Shown: positions 44,121 through 54,323 of the stretch, one piece after another
Layout of the letters: each line of letters opens with the position of its first letter
How positions within the stretch are numbered: the first letter of the stretch is position 1
Assembly (NCBI RefSeq): GCF_000375645.1
Contig: NZ_AQWR01000010.1
Coordinates: 1-54,585, forward strand
Direction of reading: 5' to 3'
DNA: 54,585 nucleotides
DNA from: Porphyromonas bennonis DSM 23058 = JCM 16335
GTDB taxonomy: Bacteria; Bacteroidota; Bacteroidia; Bacteroidales; Porphyromonadaceae
Notes under the pieces: generated by a model
Told to the model about the DNA's origin: nothing
Database searches by the model: none
Seen by the model: only the letters and a program-made list of their open reading frames with translations
Made by a program: the position numbers and the translations under genes

Positions 44121-44393
44121 TTACTTCGCTCTCTCGACGATGTCGATGACTCTCCAGCGCTTGCTCTTAGACAGAGGGCGGGTCTCCATGATGCGTACGG
44201 TATCACCCTCGTGGCAATCATTAGCCTCATCATGTGCGTGGTACTTCTTCGTCTTGGCGATGAACTTACCATACAGAGGGTGCTTCTCCTTCCATCGTAC
44301 AGCGACGACGACGGTCTTGTCCATCTTGTCGCTGACGACGACACCCTGTCTAACCTTGCGCAGGTTTCTGCTTGTCTCTTTTACTTCTTCCAT
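44121..44393 (-). CDS. rpsQ: 30S ribosomal protein S17
   Basis: 90 residues: [61 protein letters not shown]-fold primary binder of 16S rRNA. Eight bases after rpmC. Confidence 0.98.
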   Translation of the reverse strand: MEEVKETSRNLRKVRQGVVVSDKMDKTVVVAVRWKEKHPLYGKFIAKTKKYHAHDEANDCHEGDTVRIMETRPLSKSKRWRVIDIVERAK

Positions 44394-44401
44394 GACCGCA
44401 C

Positions 44402-44608
44402 TTAATTCTTAAGGGATTCATTGATTTCCTTCTCGTGGAGGATCGTCCGGAGACGAGCGACGAGTCGGCGCTGGTTGGTGATCTCTGTGGGACGATCCAG
44501 AGGCGTGACGCTGTGCTGCATGCGCAGCTGGTCGAGCTTGGTAGTCTCCTGCTTGAGGTGCTCTCTCAGATCCTGGATAGTGAGCTCTCTGATCTCTTGA
44601 TTCTTCAT
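44402..44608 (-). CDS. rpmC: 50S ribosomal protein L29
   Basis: 68 residues: [20 protein letters not shown], then a coiled pair of helices with [15 protein letters not shown]. Located at the peptide exit tunnel beside L23. Standard place between rplP and rpsQ. Confidence 0.96.
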   Translation of the reverse strand: MKNQEIRELTIQDLREHLKQETTKLDQLRMQHSVTPLDRPTEITNQRRLVARLRTILHEKEINESLKN

Positions 44609-44632
44609 ACTACTATTCTGTGCTCTGAGTGA

Positions 44633-45052
44633 TTACTTCTCAAAGTCCCTGCGGACGACGAACTTGGTATCGATGGGGAGCTTCTGAGCTGCGAGGCGAA
44701 GGGCCTCCTTAGCGATATCGTAGCTGACGCCATCGATCTCGAAGATGATGCGACCGGGCTTGACGGGAGCGACGAAGCCGACGGGATCTCCCATACCCTT
44801 ACCCATACGTACGTCCAGAGGCTTCTTGGTGATGGGCTTGTCGGGGAATATCCTGAGCCATACCTGTCCCTTACGCTCCATATATCGGGTAAGGGCGATA
44901 CGAGCGGCCTCGATCTGACGACCGGTGAGCCAAGTGGTCCCCATGGCTTTCAATCCGAAACTTCCGAAGGCGAGCTGGGTACCACGATGGGCGTTGCCCT
45001 TCATCTTACCCTTATGGACTCTCCGGAACTTGGTCTTCTTGGGTTGTAACAT
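44633..45052 (-). CDS. rplP: 50S ribosomal protein L16
   Basis: 139 residues: [69 protein letters not shown] and [14 protein letters not shown]. Organises the A-site region. 122 bases separate it from rpsC, without a recognisable feature. Confidence 0.98.
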   Translation of the reverse strand: MLQPKKTKFRRVHKGKMKGNAHRGTQLAFGSFGLKAMGTTWLTGRQIEAARIALTRYMERKGQVWLRIFPDKPITKKPLDVRMGKGMGDPVGFVAPVKPGRIIFEIDGVSYDIAKEALRLAAQKLPIDTKFVVRRDFEK

Positions 45053-45174
45053 TATGCTGTATTATCTAGCCAATTCTTGATAAAATAACTTGGGGGTGCA
45101 GTATCCGATCCTTATGCTCTCTCTGTCTGCTGTCTGCATCCGTGGAGTGTCGGTGGATACTGCAGGAGCCACTC

Positions 45175-45972
45175 TTATGCCTGTGCTCCGCCCTCGGTCC
45201 TGCCGCCGCTGCGACGTCCTCCGCGTCCTCCGCGTCGTCCACCACGGCCACCGCCGCGACGTCCGCCGCGATCGTTACGTCCGCCGCGACCTCCGCGACC
45301 GCCCTCGTTGCGGGGCTGACTGAAGTCGAGCGTCAGGTCCTTCTTGCCATACACCTCGCCACGGCAGATCCATACCTTGACACCGATGGCTCCCACCTTG
45401 GTGTGAGCGGTCTCCATCGCGTAGTCGATATCGGCACGGAAGGTGTGGAGCGGGATGCGGCCCTCCTTGAAGGTCTCGCTGCGTGCCATCTCGGCGTTAT
45501 TGAGACGGCCGTTGAGGAGTACCTTGACACCCTCGGCACCGGCACGCATGGCGTTACCGATGGCATTGCGGGCGGCACGGCGGTAATTGACACGACCCTC
45601 GATCTGGCGGGCGATGCTGTCGGCGACGATAGCAGCCTCCATGTCGGGGCGACGTACCTCGAAGATATTGATCTGGACCTCCTTGTCGGTGATCTTCTTG
45701 AGCTCCTCCTTGAGCTTATCCACCTCGCTACCGCCGGGGCCGATGATACGTCCGGGGCGTGCGGTGCAGATGGTGATGGTGATGAGCTTGAGGGTACGCT
45801 CGATGACGATGCGGGCGACGCCGCTGTCGGTCAGGCGAGCATTGAGGTAGGTGCGGAGCTTGTGATCCTCGTAGATTGTCTCAGCGACGTTAGCCTTCTT
45901 GCCAAACCACGAGCTGTCCCAGCCACGGACGATGCCGAGGCGATTGCTTATTGGATTAGTCTTTTGTCCCAT
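45175..45972 (-). CDS. rpsC: 30S ribosomal protein S3 with an RGG-rich C-terminal tail
   Basis: 265 residues. The usual parts are present: [22 protein letters not shown] domain with [20 protein letters not shown], and the C domain [20 protein letters not shown] and [12 protein letters not shown] to about 215. The last 45 residues are dominated by Arg-Gly-Gly repeats ([20 protein letters not shown]). E. coli S3 has 233 residues. S3 guards the mRNA entry channel; the tail could bind mRNA or rRNA (inference). Confidence 0.97.
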   Translation of the reverse strand: MGQKTNPISNRLGIVRGWDSSWFGKKANVAETIYEDHKLRTYLNARLTDSGVARIVIERTLKLITITICTARPGRIIGPGGSEVDKLKEELKKITDKEVQINIFEVRRPDMEAAIVADSIARQIEGRVNYRRAARNAIGNAMRAGAEGVKVLLNGRLNNAEMARSETFKEGRIPLHTFRADIDYAMETAHTKVGAIGVKVWICRGEVYGKKDLTLDFSQPRNEGGRGGRGGRNDRGGRRGGGRGGRRGGRGGRRSGGRTEGGAQA

Positions 45973-45978
45973 GGAAGT

Positions 45979-46386
45979 TTACTCGTTAATAGCGTTATCA
46001 CGTGCATCGACATAGATCGTCAGATTGCTTCTTCTCTTACGGACGCGATTGCCGCGGCCCTGAGCGCGGGCGCGCATCCTCTTGAGCGTAGGAGCCTCGT
46101 CGACGTAGATCTTGCTGATGTAGAGCTGCCCCTCGTCGGCGTGCTGCTCATTCTTCTGCTCCCAGTTGGCGACTGCACTCTTGAGAGTGCGGGCGACGTT
46201 CTCGGAGGCGCGCTTATTAGAGTATCTGAGGACAGCCAGTGCCCTATTGACCTCCATGCCACGGACCATATCGATCACGAGGCGCATCTTACGGGGAGAG
46301 GAGGCGATATTGGTCAGGCTGGCAAAGTATAGTGACTGCTGGGCGTCCTTGCGGGCCTGAGCAGATTCTTTCTTTCGATTACCCAT
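45979..46386 (-). CDS. rplV: 50S ribosomal protein L22
   Basis: 135 residues: SLTNIASSPRKMRLVIDMVR, ALAVLRYSNKRASENVARTLKSAVANW, and the tunnel-lining loop PTLKRMRARAQGRGNRVRKR. The macrolide-relevant loop looks intact. Six bases before rpsC. Confidence 0.98.
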   Translation of the reverse strand: MGNRKKESAQARKDAQQSLYFASLTNIASSPRKMRLVIDMVRGMEVNRALAVLRYSNKRASENVARTLKSAVANWEQKNEQHADEGQLYISKIYVDEAPTLKRMRARAQGRGNRVRKRRSNLTIYVDARDNAINE

Positions 46387-46417
46387 AGTATTGTTCTATA
46401 TGATTCGATTACCGGCC

Positions 46418-46687
46418 TTAGGATTTGCGATTACCAGTGTGCCCCTTGAAGGTACGGGTAGGTGCAAATTCGCCCAACTTGTGTCCCACCATATTCTCAG
46501 TAACGAATACGGGGATAAACTTATGTCCGTTATGTACAGCGATCGTATGACCTACGAAGTCGGGAGAGATCATCGAAGCACGACTCCACGTCTTGATGAC
46601 ATTCTTCTCGTTCTTCTCATTCATCTCCAAGATACGCTTCTCGAGCTTCACGCTGATATACGGTCCTTTCTTAAGTGAACGGCTCAT
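46418..46687 (-). CDS. rpsS: 30S ribosomal protein S19
   Basis: 89 residues: [72 protein letters not shown]. 30S head protein next to S13. Confidence 0.98.
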   Translation of the reverse strand: MSRSLKKGPYISVKLEKRILEMNEKNEKNVIKTWSRASMISPDFVGHTIAVHNGHKFIPVFVTENMVGHKLGEFAPTRTFKGHTGNRKS

Positions 46688-46725
46688 ATTCTGTATTCTC
46701 TATTTTTGTCTTGGTAAAAAGAGGC

Positions 46726-47574
46726 TTACTTCGTACCCTTGCTGTTACGCTTAGAGTGACGACGCTCGATAATGTACTTGGAGGACTGCTTCTTAGGACG
46801 ACGAGTCTTAAGGCCCTTAGAGTAGAGGCCCTTGCGGCTCCTCGGGTGACCACCGGAGGCGCGACCCTCACCACCACCCATCGGGTGGTCTACAGGGTTC
46901 ATCACGACGCCTCGGTTGTGAGGACGGCGACCGAGCCAGCGGCTGCGGCCGGCCTTACCGCTCTCCTCGAGGGAGTGCTCACCGTTGCTGACGCTACCGA
47001 TGGTGGCGCGGCAGGCGGAGAGGATGCGGCGGGTCTCGCCACTCGGGAGGGAGATCACTACGTAGGTACCCTCACGCGAGGTGAGCTGTGCGAAGTTACC
47101 CGCACTACGTACCATCTTAGCGCCCTGACCCGGACGAAGCTCGATGTTGTGGATCACAGTACCGACGGGGATCTTACCCAGAGGCAGAGAGTTGCCTACC
47201 TCAGGCACCGCATTCTCGCCGCTCATGACGGTCTGGCCGACCTTGAGACCGGTGGGTGCAATGATGTAGGACTTGACACCGTCCGCATAGTAGATCAGAG
47301 CAATGTGAGCAGACCTATTGGGATCATACTCGATGCTCTTGACGGTAGCGGGGATGTCGTCTCTGCGACGCTTGAAGTCGATCAGGCGGAGCTTGCGCTT
47401 GTGACCACCACCGCGGTAGCGGACGGTCATCTTACCGGTGTTGTTGCGACCACCGGTGCTTCTCTTGCCGACTACAAGGGACTTCTCTGGTACGTTGGTA
47501 GTAACATCCTCGTGCGTACCAATAATTTTCTTTCTCTGGCCCGGAGTGGTGGGCTTCAGTTTACGTACTCCCAT
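46726..47574 (-). CDS. rplB: 50S ribosomal protein L2
   Basis: 282 residues: [43 protein letters not shown], and the catalytic-centre loop [20 protein letters not shown] with the conserved His. Required for peptidyl transfer and subunit joining. A Lys/Ser-rich tail is slightly longer than in E. coli (273). Confidence 0.98.
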   Translation of the reverse strand: MGVRKLKPTTPGQRKKIIGTHEDVTTNVPEKSLVVGKRSTGGRNNTGKMTVRYRGGGHKRKLRLIDFKRRRDDIPATVKSIEYDPNRSAHIALIYYADGVKSYIIAPTGLKVGQTVMSGENAVPEVGNSLPLGKIPVGTVIHNIELRPGQGAKMVRSAGNFAQLTSREGTYVVISLPSGETRRILSACRATIGSVSNGEHSLEESGKAGRSRWLGRRPHNRGVVMNPVDHPMGGGEGRASGGHPRSRKGLYSKGLKTRRPKKQSSKYIIERRHSKRNSKGTK

Positions 47575-47583
47575 TGTCGTATA

Positions 47584-47877
47584 TTAAATGTTACCGAAGA
47601 AGTCGATCGTCTCGCCTTCGGCAATCGTTACTATAGCCTTCTTATACGCCGGCTTGCGTCCCTCGACGAAGCCGTGCTTGGTATAGCGCGACTCCTTCTT
47701 ACCGGAGTAGCGCATCGTATTGACCTTGAGTACATGGACGCCATAGGTCTCCTCGACAGCCTTGCGGATGTCGCTCTTATCGGCGCTGTACTGCACCTTG
47801 AAGCCATAGCGGGTAGGCATGGCATCGGTGATGTCGGTCTGTTTCTCAGTGATGAGAGGTGCGATCAGTATTCCCAT
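47584..47877 (-). CDS. rplW: 50S ribosomal protein L23
   Basis: 97 residues: ILIAPLITEKQTDITDAMPT, YGFKVQYSADKSDIRKAVEETYGVHVLKVNT, GFVEGRKPAYKKAIVTIAEG. Docking site for SRP and trigger factor at the tunnel exit. Confidence 0.97.
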   Translation of the reverse strand: MGILIAPLITEKQTDITDAMPTRYGFKVQYSADKSDIRKAVEETYGVHVLKVNTMRYSGKKESRYTKHGFVEGRKPAYKKAIVTIAEGETIDFFGNI

Positions 47878-47904
47878 GATATTCTTCTCTTACTAGTCTA
47901 TTGA

Positions 47905-48543
47905 TTACTTCTCCTCTCCGCTGAGCTGAGCCACGAGTGCCTTCAGTCCGCTCTCTGAGAAGACGAGGCGGTCAGCGTCGAGTACCTTGTAGGTATTGAC
48001 GGAGACGGGCTCGGCAAAGGTCACATTAGAGATATTGGCACCGGACTTGCGCACTTGGTCATTGGCCTCGTGGAGGAGGAAGAGATCCTTCTTGTCCTCG
48101 ATCTTGAGGGCCTTGAGGATGGCGACGAAGTCCTTAGTCTTGTAGGTGTCCATCGTGAAGTCCTCTACGACGACGATGGCGTTGTCCTTAGCCTTGTAAG
48201 TAAGTGCAGAGAGACGGGCGAGACGCTTGGTCTTGCGATTGACCTTCTGCTCATAATCACGGGGACGGGGGCCGAAGATCGTACCACCGCCGATCAGGAT
48301 CGGGCTCTTCGTGTCACCACGACGAGCGCCACCGGTACCCTTCTGACGGAAGAGCTTGCGGGTGCTGTGTGCATTCTCACTACGCTCCTTGGTCTTAGCG
48401 GTCCCGCTGCGACGGTTGGCCATGTGGCTCTTGACGTCGAGGTAGATCGCGTGATCATTGGGCTCGATGCCGAAGATGGCATCATCGAGGGTCACCTTGC
48501 GTCCAGTCTCTTCACCTTTAATATTTAGTACGTTCAGTTCCAT
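47905..48543 (-). CDS. rplD: 50S ribosomal protein L4
   Basis: 212 residues: [39 protein letters not shown], then the Rossmann-like C half with [19 protein letters not shown]. In E. coli L4 represses the S10 operon; no matching leader was seen here. Confidence 0.97.
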   Translation of the reverse strand: MELNVLNIKGEETGRKVTLDDAIFGIEPNDHAIYLDVKSHMANRRSGTAKTKERSENAHSTRKLFRQKGTGGARRGDTKSPILIGGGTIFGPRPRDYEQKVNRKTKRLARLSALTYKAKDNAIVVVEDFTMDTYKTKDFVAILKALKIEDKKDLFLLHEANDQVRKSGANISNVTFAEPVSVNTYKVLDADRLVFSESGLKALVAQLSGEEK

Positions 48544-48553
48544 ATCTTCTGTC

Positions 48554-49171
48554 TTACTTCTCGATTAAAAGGATGGATCCCTTAGCGCCGGGGACACTGC
48601 CCTTGACGACGAGGACGTTCTGCTCGGGCATCACCTTGATGACGCGGAGATTCTGGACGGTGACGCGGACGTTACCATCCTGTCCTGCCATGCGCATACC
48701 GGGGAGGACGCGAGACGGTGTAGAGCTCTGACCGATGGATCCCGGGGCACGGAGACGATTCTTCTGACCGTGAGTGGTCTGTCCCACTCCGCCGAAGTCG
48801 TGACGCTTTACGACGCCCTGGAAGCCCTTACCCTTGGAGATACCGCAGATGTCGACGAAGGGGGTATCCTTGAAGATATCCACCGTCAGCTCATCTCCCT
48901 CCTTAAGCTCCTTAGCATAATCCTTGAACTCGGCCAAGTGTCTCTTGGGTGCTGCTCCGGCCTTCTTGAAGTGACCCTGGAGGGGCTTCGTGACATGCTT
49001 CTCAGCGATGTCCTCGTAGCCTACCTGGACGGCGCTATAGCCATCCTTCTCCACAGTCTTGACCTGAGTAACGACGCAAGGACCGGCTTCGATAACAGTG
49101 CATGGGATGTTCTTCCCCTCGGCACTGAAGACGGATGTCATTCCGATTTTCTTTCCTAACAATCCTGGCAT
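48554..49171 (-). CDS. rplC: 50S ribosomal protein L3
   Basis: 205 residues: [69 protein letters not shown]. Early assembly protein; its loop reaches the peptidyl-transferase centre. Confidence 0.98.
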   Translation of the reverse strand: MPGLLGKKIGMTSVFSAEGKNIPCTVIEAGPCVVTQVKTVEKDGYSAVQVGYEDIAEKHVTKPLQGHFKKAGAAPKRHLAEFKDYAKELKEGDELTVDIFKDTPFVDICGISKGKGFQGVVKRHDFGGVGQTTHGQKNRLRAPGSIGQSSTPSRVLPGMRMAGQDGNVRVTVQNLRVIKVMPEQNVLVVKGSVPGAKGSILLIEK

Positions 49172-49225
49172 TTCAGTCTTGATTTAGTGAGTTAGTTGTT
49201 GGTTGTAATACTTATCTCGCGGAGC

Positions 49226-49537
49226 TTAGAGATCGGTCTTGATCTCGATATCCACACCGCTGGGCAGCTCAAGACGAGCGAGAGCGTCTACGGTGGAGGT
49301 ATTGGCATTGACGAGATCGATCAGTCGCTTGTAGGTGCAGAGCTCAAATTGCTCACGGCTCTTCTTATTGACGAAGGTCGACCTATTGACCGTAAAGATG
49401 CGCTTGTGCGTCGGCAGTGGGATAGGACCGCGTACGGTCACTCCGGTCGTGTCGACAGCCTTCACGATCTTCTCGGCAGACTTGTCTGCCAGAGTATGGT
49501 CGTAGGACTTGATCTTGATCCTGATTACCTGATTCAT
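49226..49537 (-). CDS. rpsJ: 30S ribosomal protein S10
   Basis: 103 residues: [43 protein letters not shown] and [21 protein letters not shown]. Also NusE, a partner in antitermination. 35 bases after fusA, joining the str and S10 parts. Confidence 0.98.
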   Translation of the reverse strand: MNQVIRIKIKSYDHTLADKSAEKIVKAVDTTGVTVRGPIPLPTHKRIFTVNRSTFVNKKSREQFELCTYKRLIDLVNANTSTVDALARLELPSGVDIEIKTDL

Positions 49538-49572
49538 GTGATTGACTATCGTAATATAGTGATGATTGTCTA

Positions 49573-51699
49573 TTACTTCAAGAGGTCTGCACGACCGTGC
49601 TTCTCCTCGAGCACCTGCTTGGCAATGTTGGTGCTCATCGGCTCGAAGTGATCAAACTCCATCGTGCTGCTGGCACGACCACTGGAGATGGTGCGGAGAT
49701 CGGTCACGTAACCAAACATCTCGGCGAGCGGCACGTGAGCCTTGACGATGCGGTCGTTATTCATCCCGGCGTCCATGCCCTGAACCATACCGCGGCGCTT
49801 ATTCAGGTCGCCGATGATGTCACCCATGTAGTCCTCGGGGGTCACTACCTCGAGCTTCATGACGGGCTCCAACAGGATAGGAGAAGCCTCCTCGCATGCC
49901 TTCTTGAAGGCCTGCATCGCTGCCACCTCGAAGGAGAGCTGATCGGAGTCCACCGGGTGGAAGCTACCATCGAGGAGGGTCACCTTGAGGTGATCGAGAG
50001 GATATCCGGCGAGGACACCGCTCTGCATAGCCTTCTCGAAGCCCTTCTGTACGGAGGGGATGTACTCCTTCGGGACGTTACCGCCCTTCACGCTGTCCTC
50101 AAACTGCAGCGGAGTCTCTGCCTCGGGATCGCCAGGGCCTACCTCCACGAGGATATCGGCAAACTTACCACGACCACCGGTCTGCTTCTTGTAGACCTGA
50201 CGGACCTGGACGGTATTGGCTATCGCCTCCTTGTAGCTTACCTGAGGACGACCCTCATTGGCCTCTACCTTAAACTCACGCTTCAGGCGCTCCACGATGA
50301 TGTCGAGGTGGAGCTCACCCATACCGGAGATGATCGTCTGACCGGTCTCCTCGTCGGTGCGCACCTGGAAGGTCGGATCCTCCTCGGCGAGCTTCTGGAG
50401 ACCGCTGTCGAGCTTCTCAGTGTCGGCCTGGGTCTTAGGCTCTACGGAGATACTGATCACCGGATCGGGGAAGGTGATAGACTCCAGCAGGATCGGCTCA
50501 GCGTCCGGGTCGCAGATGGTGTCACCGGTGCGGATGTCCTTGAAGCCCACACCTGCGCCGATATCACCGGTGTCGATGGACTCCATCGGGTTCTGCTTAT
50601 TGGAGAACATCTCGTAGAGACGGCTGATACGCTCCTTCTTCTCCGTACGGCTGTTGTAGACGTAAGAGCCGGCATCGAGGTGACCAGTGTATACTCTGAA
50701 GTAGCAGAGACGACCAACGTAGGGATCGGATGCGACCTTGAAAGCAAGAGCCGTCAGGGGCGAGTCGTGCTCCACGGTGCGGGTGATCTTCACGCTCTCG
50801 TCCAGGGGATCTGTACCGGTGATGGTATCCTGGTCGATCGGACTGGGGAGGAAGGCGCAGATCGCATCGAGAAGCGGCTGCACGCCCTTGTTCTTGAAGG
50901 AAGAGCCACAGATGACGGGATTGATCGACAGGTCGAGTGTACCCTTGCGGAGAGCAGCGAGGATCTCATCCTCGGTGACGGTGGAGGGATCCTCCAGCAT
51001 CTTCTCCATGATACCGTCGTCAACATCGGCAAGAGCCTCGAGCATCGACTCACGCCACTGCTCAGCCTCCTCGAGGAGCTCAGCGGGGATCTCCTCCACC
51101 TCGTAGTCTGCTCCCATAGTCTCATCGTGCCAGTAGATGGCGCGCATGCGGATCAGGTCGATAACGCCCTTGAAGTTCTCCTCCGCACCGATGGGCAGCT
51201 GGATTGGCACTGCATTGGCACCGAGCATATCACGCATAGACTTGACAGCCTTCAGGAAGTTGGCGCCGCTACGGTCCATCTTATTGACGTAGCAGAGACG
51301 GGGTACGCCATACTTCTCAGCCTGACGCCATACGGTCTCGCTCTGCGGCTGTACACCGGCTACGGAGTCGAAAGTCTCGATGGCACCGTCGAGGACGCGG
51401 AGAGAGCGCTCCACCTCAGCGGTAAAGTCGACGTGTCCGGGAGTGTCGATCAGGTTGAGCTTATACTTCTTATCCCTATAGGGCCAGAAGGCGGTGGTGC
51501 ACGCGGAGGTGATGGTGATACCACGCTCCTGCTCCTCCTCCATCCAGTCCATCGTAGCGGCACCCTCGTGCACCTCACCGATCTTGTGGATCAGTCCGGT
51601 GTAGTAGAGGATACGCTCCGAGGTGGTAGTCTTACCGGCATCAATGTGGGCCATGATACCGATATTACGTGTTAGTTCCAGGTGATTCTTTGCAGCCAT
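49573..51699 (-). CDS. fusA: Elongation factor G
   Basis: 708 residues. G1 AHIDAGKTT (17-25), G2 [10 protein letters not shown]3 [17 protein letters not shown]4 NKMDRSGAN, then domains II-V with [18 protein letters not shown] and [15 protein letters not shown] at the end. GTPase that drives translocation and ribosome recycling. Between rpsG and rpsJ as usual; tufA is not in the window. Confidence 0.98.
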   Translation of the reverse strand: MAAKNHLELTRNIGIMAHIDAGKTTTSERILYYTGLIHKIGEVHEGAATMDWMEEEQERGITITSACTTAFWPYRDKKYKLNLIDTPGHVDFTAEVERSLRVLDGAIETFDSVAGVQPQSETVWRQAEKYGVPRLCYVNKMDRSGANFLKAVKSMRDMLGANAVPIQLPIGAEENFKGVIDLIRMRAIYWHDETMGADYEVEEIPAELLEEAEQWRESMLEALADVDDGIMEKMLEDPSTVTEDEILAALRKGTLDLSINPVICGSSFKNKGVQPLLDAICAFLPSPIDQDTITGTDPLDESVKITRTVEHDSPLTALAFKVASDPYVGRLCYFRVYTGHLDAGSYVYNSRTEKKERISRLYEMFSNKQNPMESIDTGDIGAGVGFKDIRTGDTICDPDAEPILLESITFPDPVISISVEPKTQADTEKLDSGLQKLAEEDPTFQVRTDEETGQTIISGMGELHLDIIVERLKREFKVEANEGRPQVSYKEAIANTVQVRQVYKKQTGGRGKFADILVEVGPGDPEAETPLQFEDSVKGGNVPKEYIPSVQKGFEKAMQSGVLAGYPLDHLKVTLLDGSFHPVDSDQLSFEVAAMQAFKKACEEASPILLEPVMKLEVVTPEDYMGDIIGDLNKRRGMVQGMDAGMNNDRIVKAHVPLAEMFGYVTDLRTISSGRASSTMEFDHFEPMSTNIAKQVLEEKHGRADLLK

Positions 51700-51735
51700 T
51701 GTGACTTCTTTCTTACTTATATAGGTTTGTGTGTA

Positions 51736-52212
51736 TTACAGACGGAAGTGAGCGAAGGCACGGTTGGCCTCAGCCATGCGGTGGATGTCCTCCTTACGCT
51801 TGAAGGCTCCACCCTGCTGATTGTAAGCGTCCATGATCTCAGCAGCGAGCTTCTCTGCCATGGTCTTACCACCTCTCTTGCGGGCAAAACCGATGAGGTT
51901 CTTCATGGAGATGGACTCCTTACGCTCCGGGGTGACCTGGGTGGGCACCTGGAAGTTGGCTCCTCCGATACGGCGGCTCTTCACCTCTACCTGAGGGGTG
52001 ACGTTCTCGAGAGCCTGCTTCCAGATCTCGAGAGGGGTCTTCTCCTCCTTGGACATCTTATCCTTGACGATATCCAGAGCGTTGTAGAAGATCTTGAAGG
52101 AAAGGTTCTTCTTTCCGTCAAGCATCATGTGATTGACGAACTTCGTCACCTTCTGATCACCATAGACGGGATCAGGAAGGATAGCCCTTTGTTTCTTGGA
52201 AAATTTTCTCAT
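51736..52212 (-). CDS. rpsG: 30S ribosomal protein S7
   Basis: 158 residues from ATG 52212 ([20 protein letters not shown]). An open frame runs 56 codons further upstream into the spacer, but S7 length and conservation set this start. [21 protein letters not shown] and the [15 protein letters not shown] end are conserved. In E. coli S7 represses the str operon through the rpsL-rpsG spacer, which is relevant to the long spacer here. Confidence 0.98.
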   Translation of the reverse strand: MRKFSKKQRAILPDPVYGDQKVTKFVNHMMLDGKKNLSFKIFYNALDIVKDKMSKEEKTPLEIWKQALENVTPQVEVKSRRIGGANFQVPTQVTPERKESISMKNLIGFARKRGGKTMAEKLAAEIMDAYNQQGGAFKRKEDIHRMAEANRAFAHFRL

Positions 52213-53007
52213 TTCTCGTAATTGGTATGACTTACGCTCTCTTACCCTGCTGCGCTCCCTCTCAGCGGAGGTCTGCGAAGCAGAAGCTCCAGAGCCATGG
52301 GGACAGGCGTGACACCGTGATACTGACGGATCACAGAGCAAGTGGGCTCCCGGGCGGCATCCCATTCCGATGCCCGTCACTTTTATACCCGGGGTACCTG
52401 CGCCGGATCACCTCAGTGATGAGCGCGCTGCTCCCTATATGTTCTCTTCTAAGTATGGGATGAGGTCCCTTATCATCTACGGTCGGACCCTCAGGTCCTC
52501 CCATCCAGACATCATCCGCCTACCGACCGGACATTGGCTTCTCTTCGTCCTGACTAACCTCCACATCCGGGACTCTTCCCGATGCTTCGCAGGTCCGTCC
52601 TGTCTCCGCAATACCTTGCTACCTACCGACAGCATCCTCTGTACGCGAGGATGGGACTCCGATACTATAGCAGCGCCACGTCTCACATGGGAGACCTCGG
52701 CCATGATCGGGTGTACGATCTGTCTCAGATACGATCGGCACACCGCCGCTATTTCATTAAGTCAGAGAGTGTGATGGAGATTATACTACAGACACTTCCT
52801 CGATCTTACTCGCCGGGGTCCTTCGGCTTAGCCTGCCTACTCCCGGTAGGACCATATCTATGGTCGTTCTCGATCGCAGTGCTCTCACGCTGCTCTCCTT
52901 TGCTAGATTATACGCTCCTCGCTCTCTGTCGCGATCCACTGACCGGACACCGCAGCTCTGCGGGGGAGGGGAGGATGATAGTGGGGTCGAAGGGTTCGCC
53001 GCTCGGC
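52213..53007 (-). other. 795-base hairpin-rich spacer between rpsL and rpsG
   Basis: No convincing gene lies here; open frames on both strands have no family resemblance. Short inverted repeats are dense: GGAGgTCTGC-gaa-GCAGAagCTCC (52266-52290), GTGAT..GATCAC (52317-52334), GGCAT..ATGCC (52357-52374), CGGGA-ctct-TCCCG (52568-52581), CATCCTC..GAGGATG (about 52633-52652), GCCG..CGGC (52812-52827), CCTAC..GTAGG (52836-52850), GACCAT-atct-ATGGTC (52850-52865) and CCGCAG-ct-CTGCGG (about 52950-52963). No TAnnTTTG promoter was found on the minus strand. The spacer is normally around 100 bases or fewer. Confidence 0.6.
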
Positions 53008-53388
53008 TTACTTCTTCTCCTTAGGTCTCTTCACGCCGTACTTGCTACGACGCTGCTTGCGATCCGTTACGCCGCCGGTATCGAGAGTACCGCGTACGAT
53101 GTGGTAGCGCACGCCGGGGAGATCCTTCACACGACCACCACGCACGAGCACGATGGAGTGCTCCTGGAGGTTGTGACCCTCACCGGGGATATAGCAATTG
53201 ACCTCCCTGCCATTCGTCAGACGGACACGTGCCACCTTCCTCATCGCTGAGTTAGGCTTCTTAGGGGTCGTGGTGTAGACCCTGACACAGACGCCGCGAC
53301 GCTGGGGGCATCCCTGGAGAGCCGGGCTCTTACCCTTCTCCTGGAGGCTCTTGCGACCACTACGGACTAGCTGTTGAATTGTTGGCAT
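53008..53388 (-). CDS. rpsL: 30S ribosomal protein S12
   Basis: 126 residues: [40 protein letters not shown] and [17 protein letters not shown]. The lysines that confer streptomycin sensitivity in other species (in TPKKPNS and GRVKDLPG) are unchanged. First gene of the ribosomal supercluster. Confidence 0.98.
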   Translation of the reverse strand: MPTIQQLVRSGRKSLQEKGKSPALQGCPQRRGVCVRVYTTTPKKPNSAMRKVARVRLTNGREVNCYIPGEGHNLQEHSIVLVRGGRVKDLPGVRYHIVRGTLDTGGVTDRKQRRSKYGVKRPKEKK

Positions 53389-53503
53389 CTTGCTTTAATA
53401 TAAAACCTATAATCGATTCATCGCCCGCCATCACGCACTTTACCGGCGTGACTGCCAGGCTGTTTCTCGCTTGCAACGGGGCGCACCCCACCGCTTCGGA
53501 GTG

Positions 53504-53534
53504 CAAAGGTACGAAATACCTTCCTCTATTACAA
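53504..53534 (-). promoter_or_regulatory. Main promoter of the ribosomal supercluster (rpsL)
   Basis: Minus strand TACCTTTG (53511-53504) with TTG at 53534-53532, 20 bases upstream. The start is predicted near 53497, giving a leader of about 110 bases before the rpsL ATG at 53388. This is one of the three best promoter matches in the window. Confidence 0.7.
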
Positions 53535-53565
53535 GTCTATCAAGCTCTTACACGTCGCCCCACCA

Positions 53566-53930
53566 GGGGTGACGCATTTGAGTTTTATATCGAAGAAGTG
53601 ATAATCCCTGTAGCTGTGCAATCCCGTCGACTGATCCCTCACCTGCTGCTACTGCCTGCCGATCCCGCAGGGGCGAAGCCCTGGAGGGATCATCGCTTTT
53701 TAGACCGGGTGTCGAGGCACGAAGTGCCGAAGCCCCCGGAAAGAAGACCCGGGTAAAGATATACGACCCCGCAAGGGTGTCGCACTTACCAGTTAGTCAT
53801 TCAGTGCGACACCCTACGGAGTCGCGGGTTCGCACGCAATGACAGATCCACGGGTCATCGGGGCTACGCCCCTCGACGATCATGTGACAAACTTACAGCT
53901 AAAAAGCGAGCGCCCCTTGCGGTTCGCTCC
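53566..53930. mobile_element. Family-R element, left end and hairpin modules (nested or truncated)
   Basis: GGGGTGACGCATTTGAG (53566-53582) opens a stretch like 18078-18310: GAAGTGATAATCCCTGT, GGCAC-gaa-GTGCC (about 53717), the long hairpin with AGGGTGTCGCAC arms (53765-53823), and a GGGGC-tac-GCCCC hairpin (about 53860). The expected inverted right end is missing; a second copy begins at 54324. No gene. Confidence 0.55.
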
Positions 53931-54056
53931 AACAGTGCAAATATAGCACCCCCACCGGGAGGAGTTGTCTCTCAGAGTCTCTAGGTGTCTCTTCATGTCT
54001 TTTCCTGAACAAAAGTGCGTCTCCTTCGACTTCGTCACCTCGAGCGTTGATGTGCA

Positions 54057-54156
54057 ATAAGCGCACGCATTAGACCTCGACCCCTTGCGGGTCACCGGAA
54101 AAGAGGATTTCTGCTCGGCGACCCGCAAGGGGTCGAGGCCTAATGCGTGCGCTTAT
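54057..54156. repeat. Long inverted repeat, arms about 41 bp
   Basis: 54057-54097 (starting ATAAGCGCACGCATTAG) is the reverse complement of 54117-54156 with only two differences, around a loop of about 18 bases. As DNA it could extrude a cruciform; as RNA it gives a very stable hairpin. An 82-codon frame across it (53880-54128, minus) is not credible as a gene. Confidence 0.85.
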
Positions 54157-54161
54157 ACATC

Positions 54162-54322
54162 GGTCTTCGGCACTTCGTGCCTCGACCGATGCCTATGGAA
54201 CGGGCATCCTTGCGGATGCCGATATGCTATCAGAGCCTAGTATATTTGGCAGAACGTCCGACTCGTCCAATGCCCCCCTCAACGATCATGTGGTAAACTT
54301 ACAGCTATGAAAAACAGACCCC
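54162..54322. repeat. 160-bp module shared, inverted, with 23219-23381
   Basis: It begins with GGTCTTCGGCACTTCGTGCC, has GGGCATCCTTGCGGATGCC in the middle and ends with CAGACCCC just before a terminal motif. The copy at 23219-23381 reads the same on the other strand with scattered changes and small indels. Confidence 0.75.
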
Positions 54323-54323
54323 A

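Noticed and set aside
49597-51675. A 692-codon frame antisense to fusA, and similar long frames antisense to lon, bamA and ychF
   Set aside because: Shadow frames caused by GC-rich third positions of the sense gene; no domain resemblance.
52582-53250. A 222-codon plus-strand frame in the rpsL-rpsG spacer
   Set aside because: It overlaps rpsL antisense for half its length and shows no recognisable protein pattern.
53880-54128. An 82-codon minus-strand frame
   Set aside because: It covers one arm of the long palindrome and repeat modules; Cys residues are scattered without a motif.
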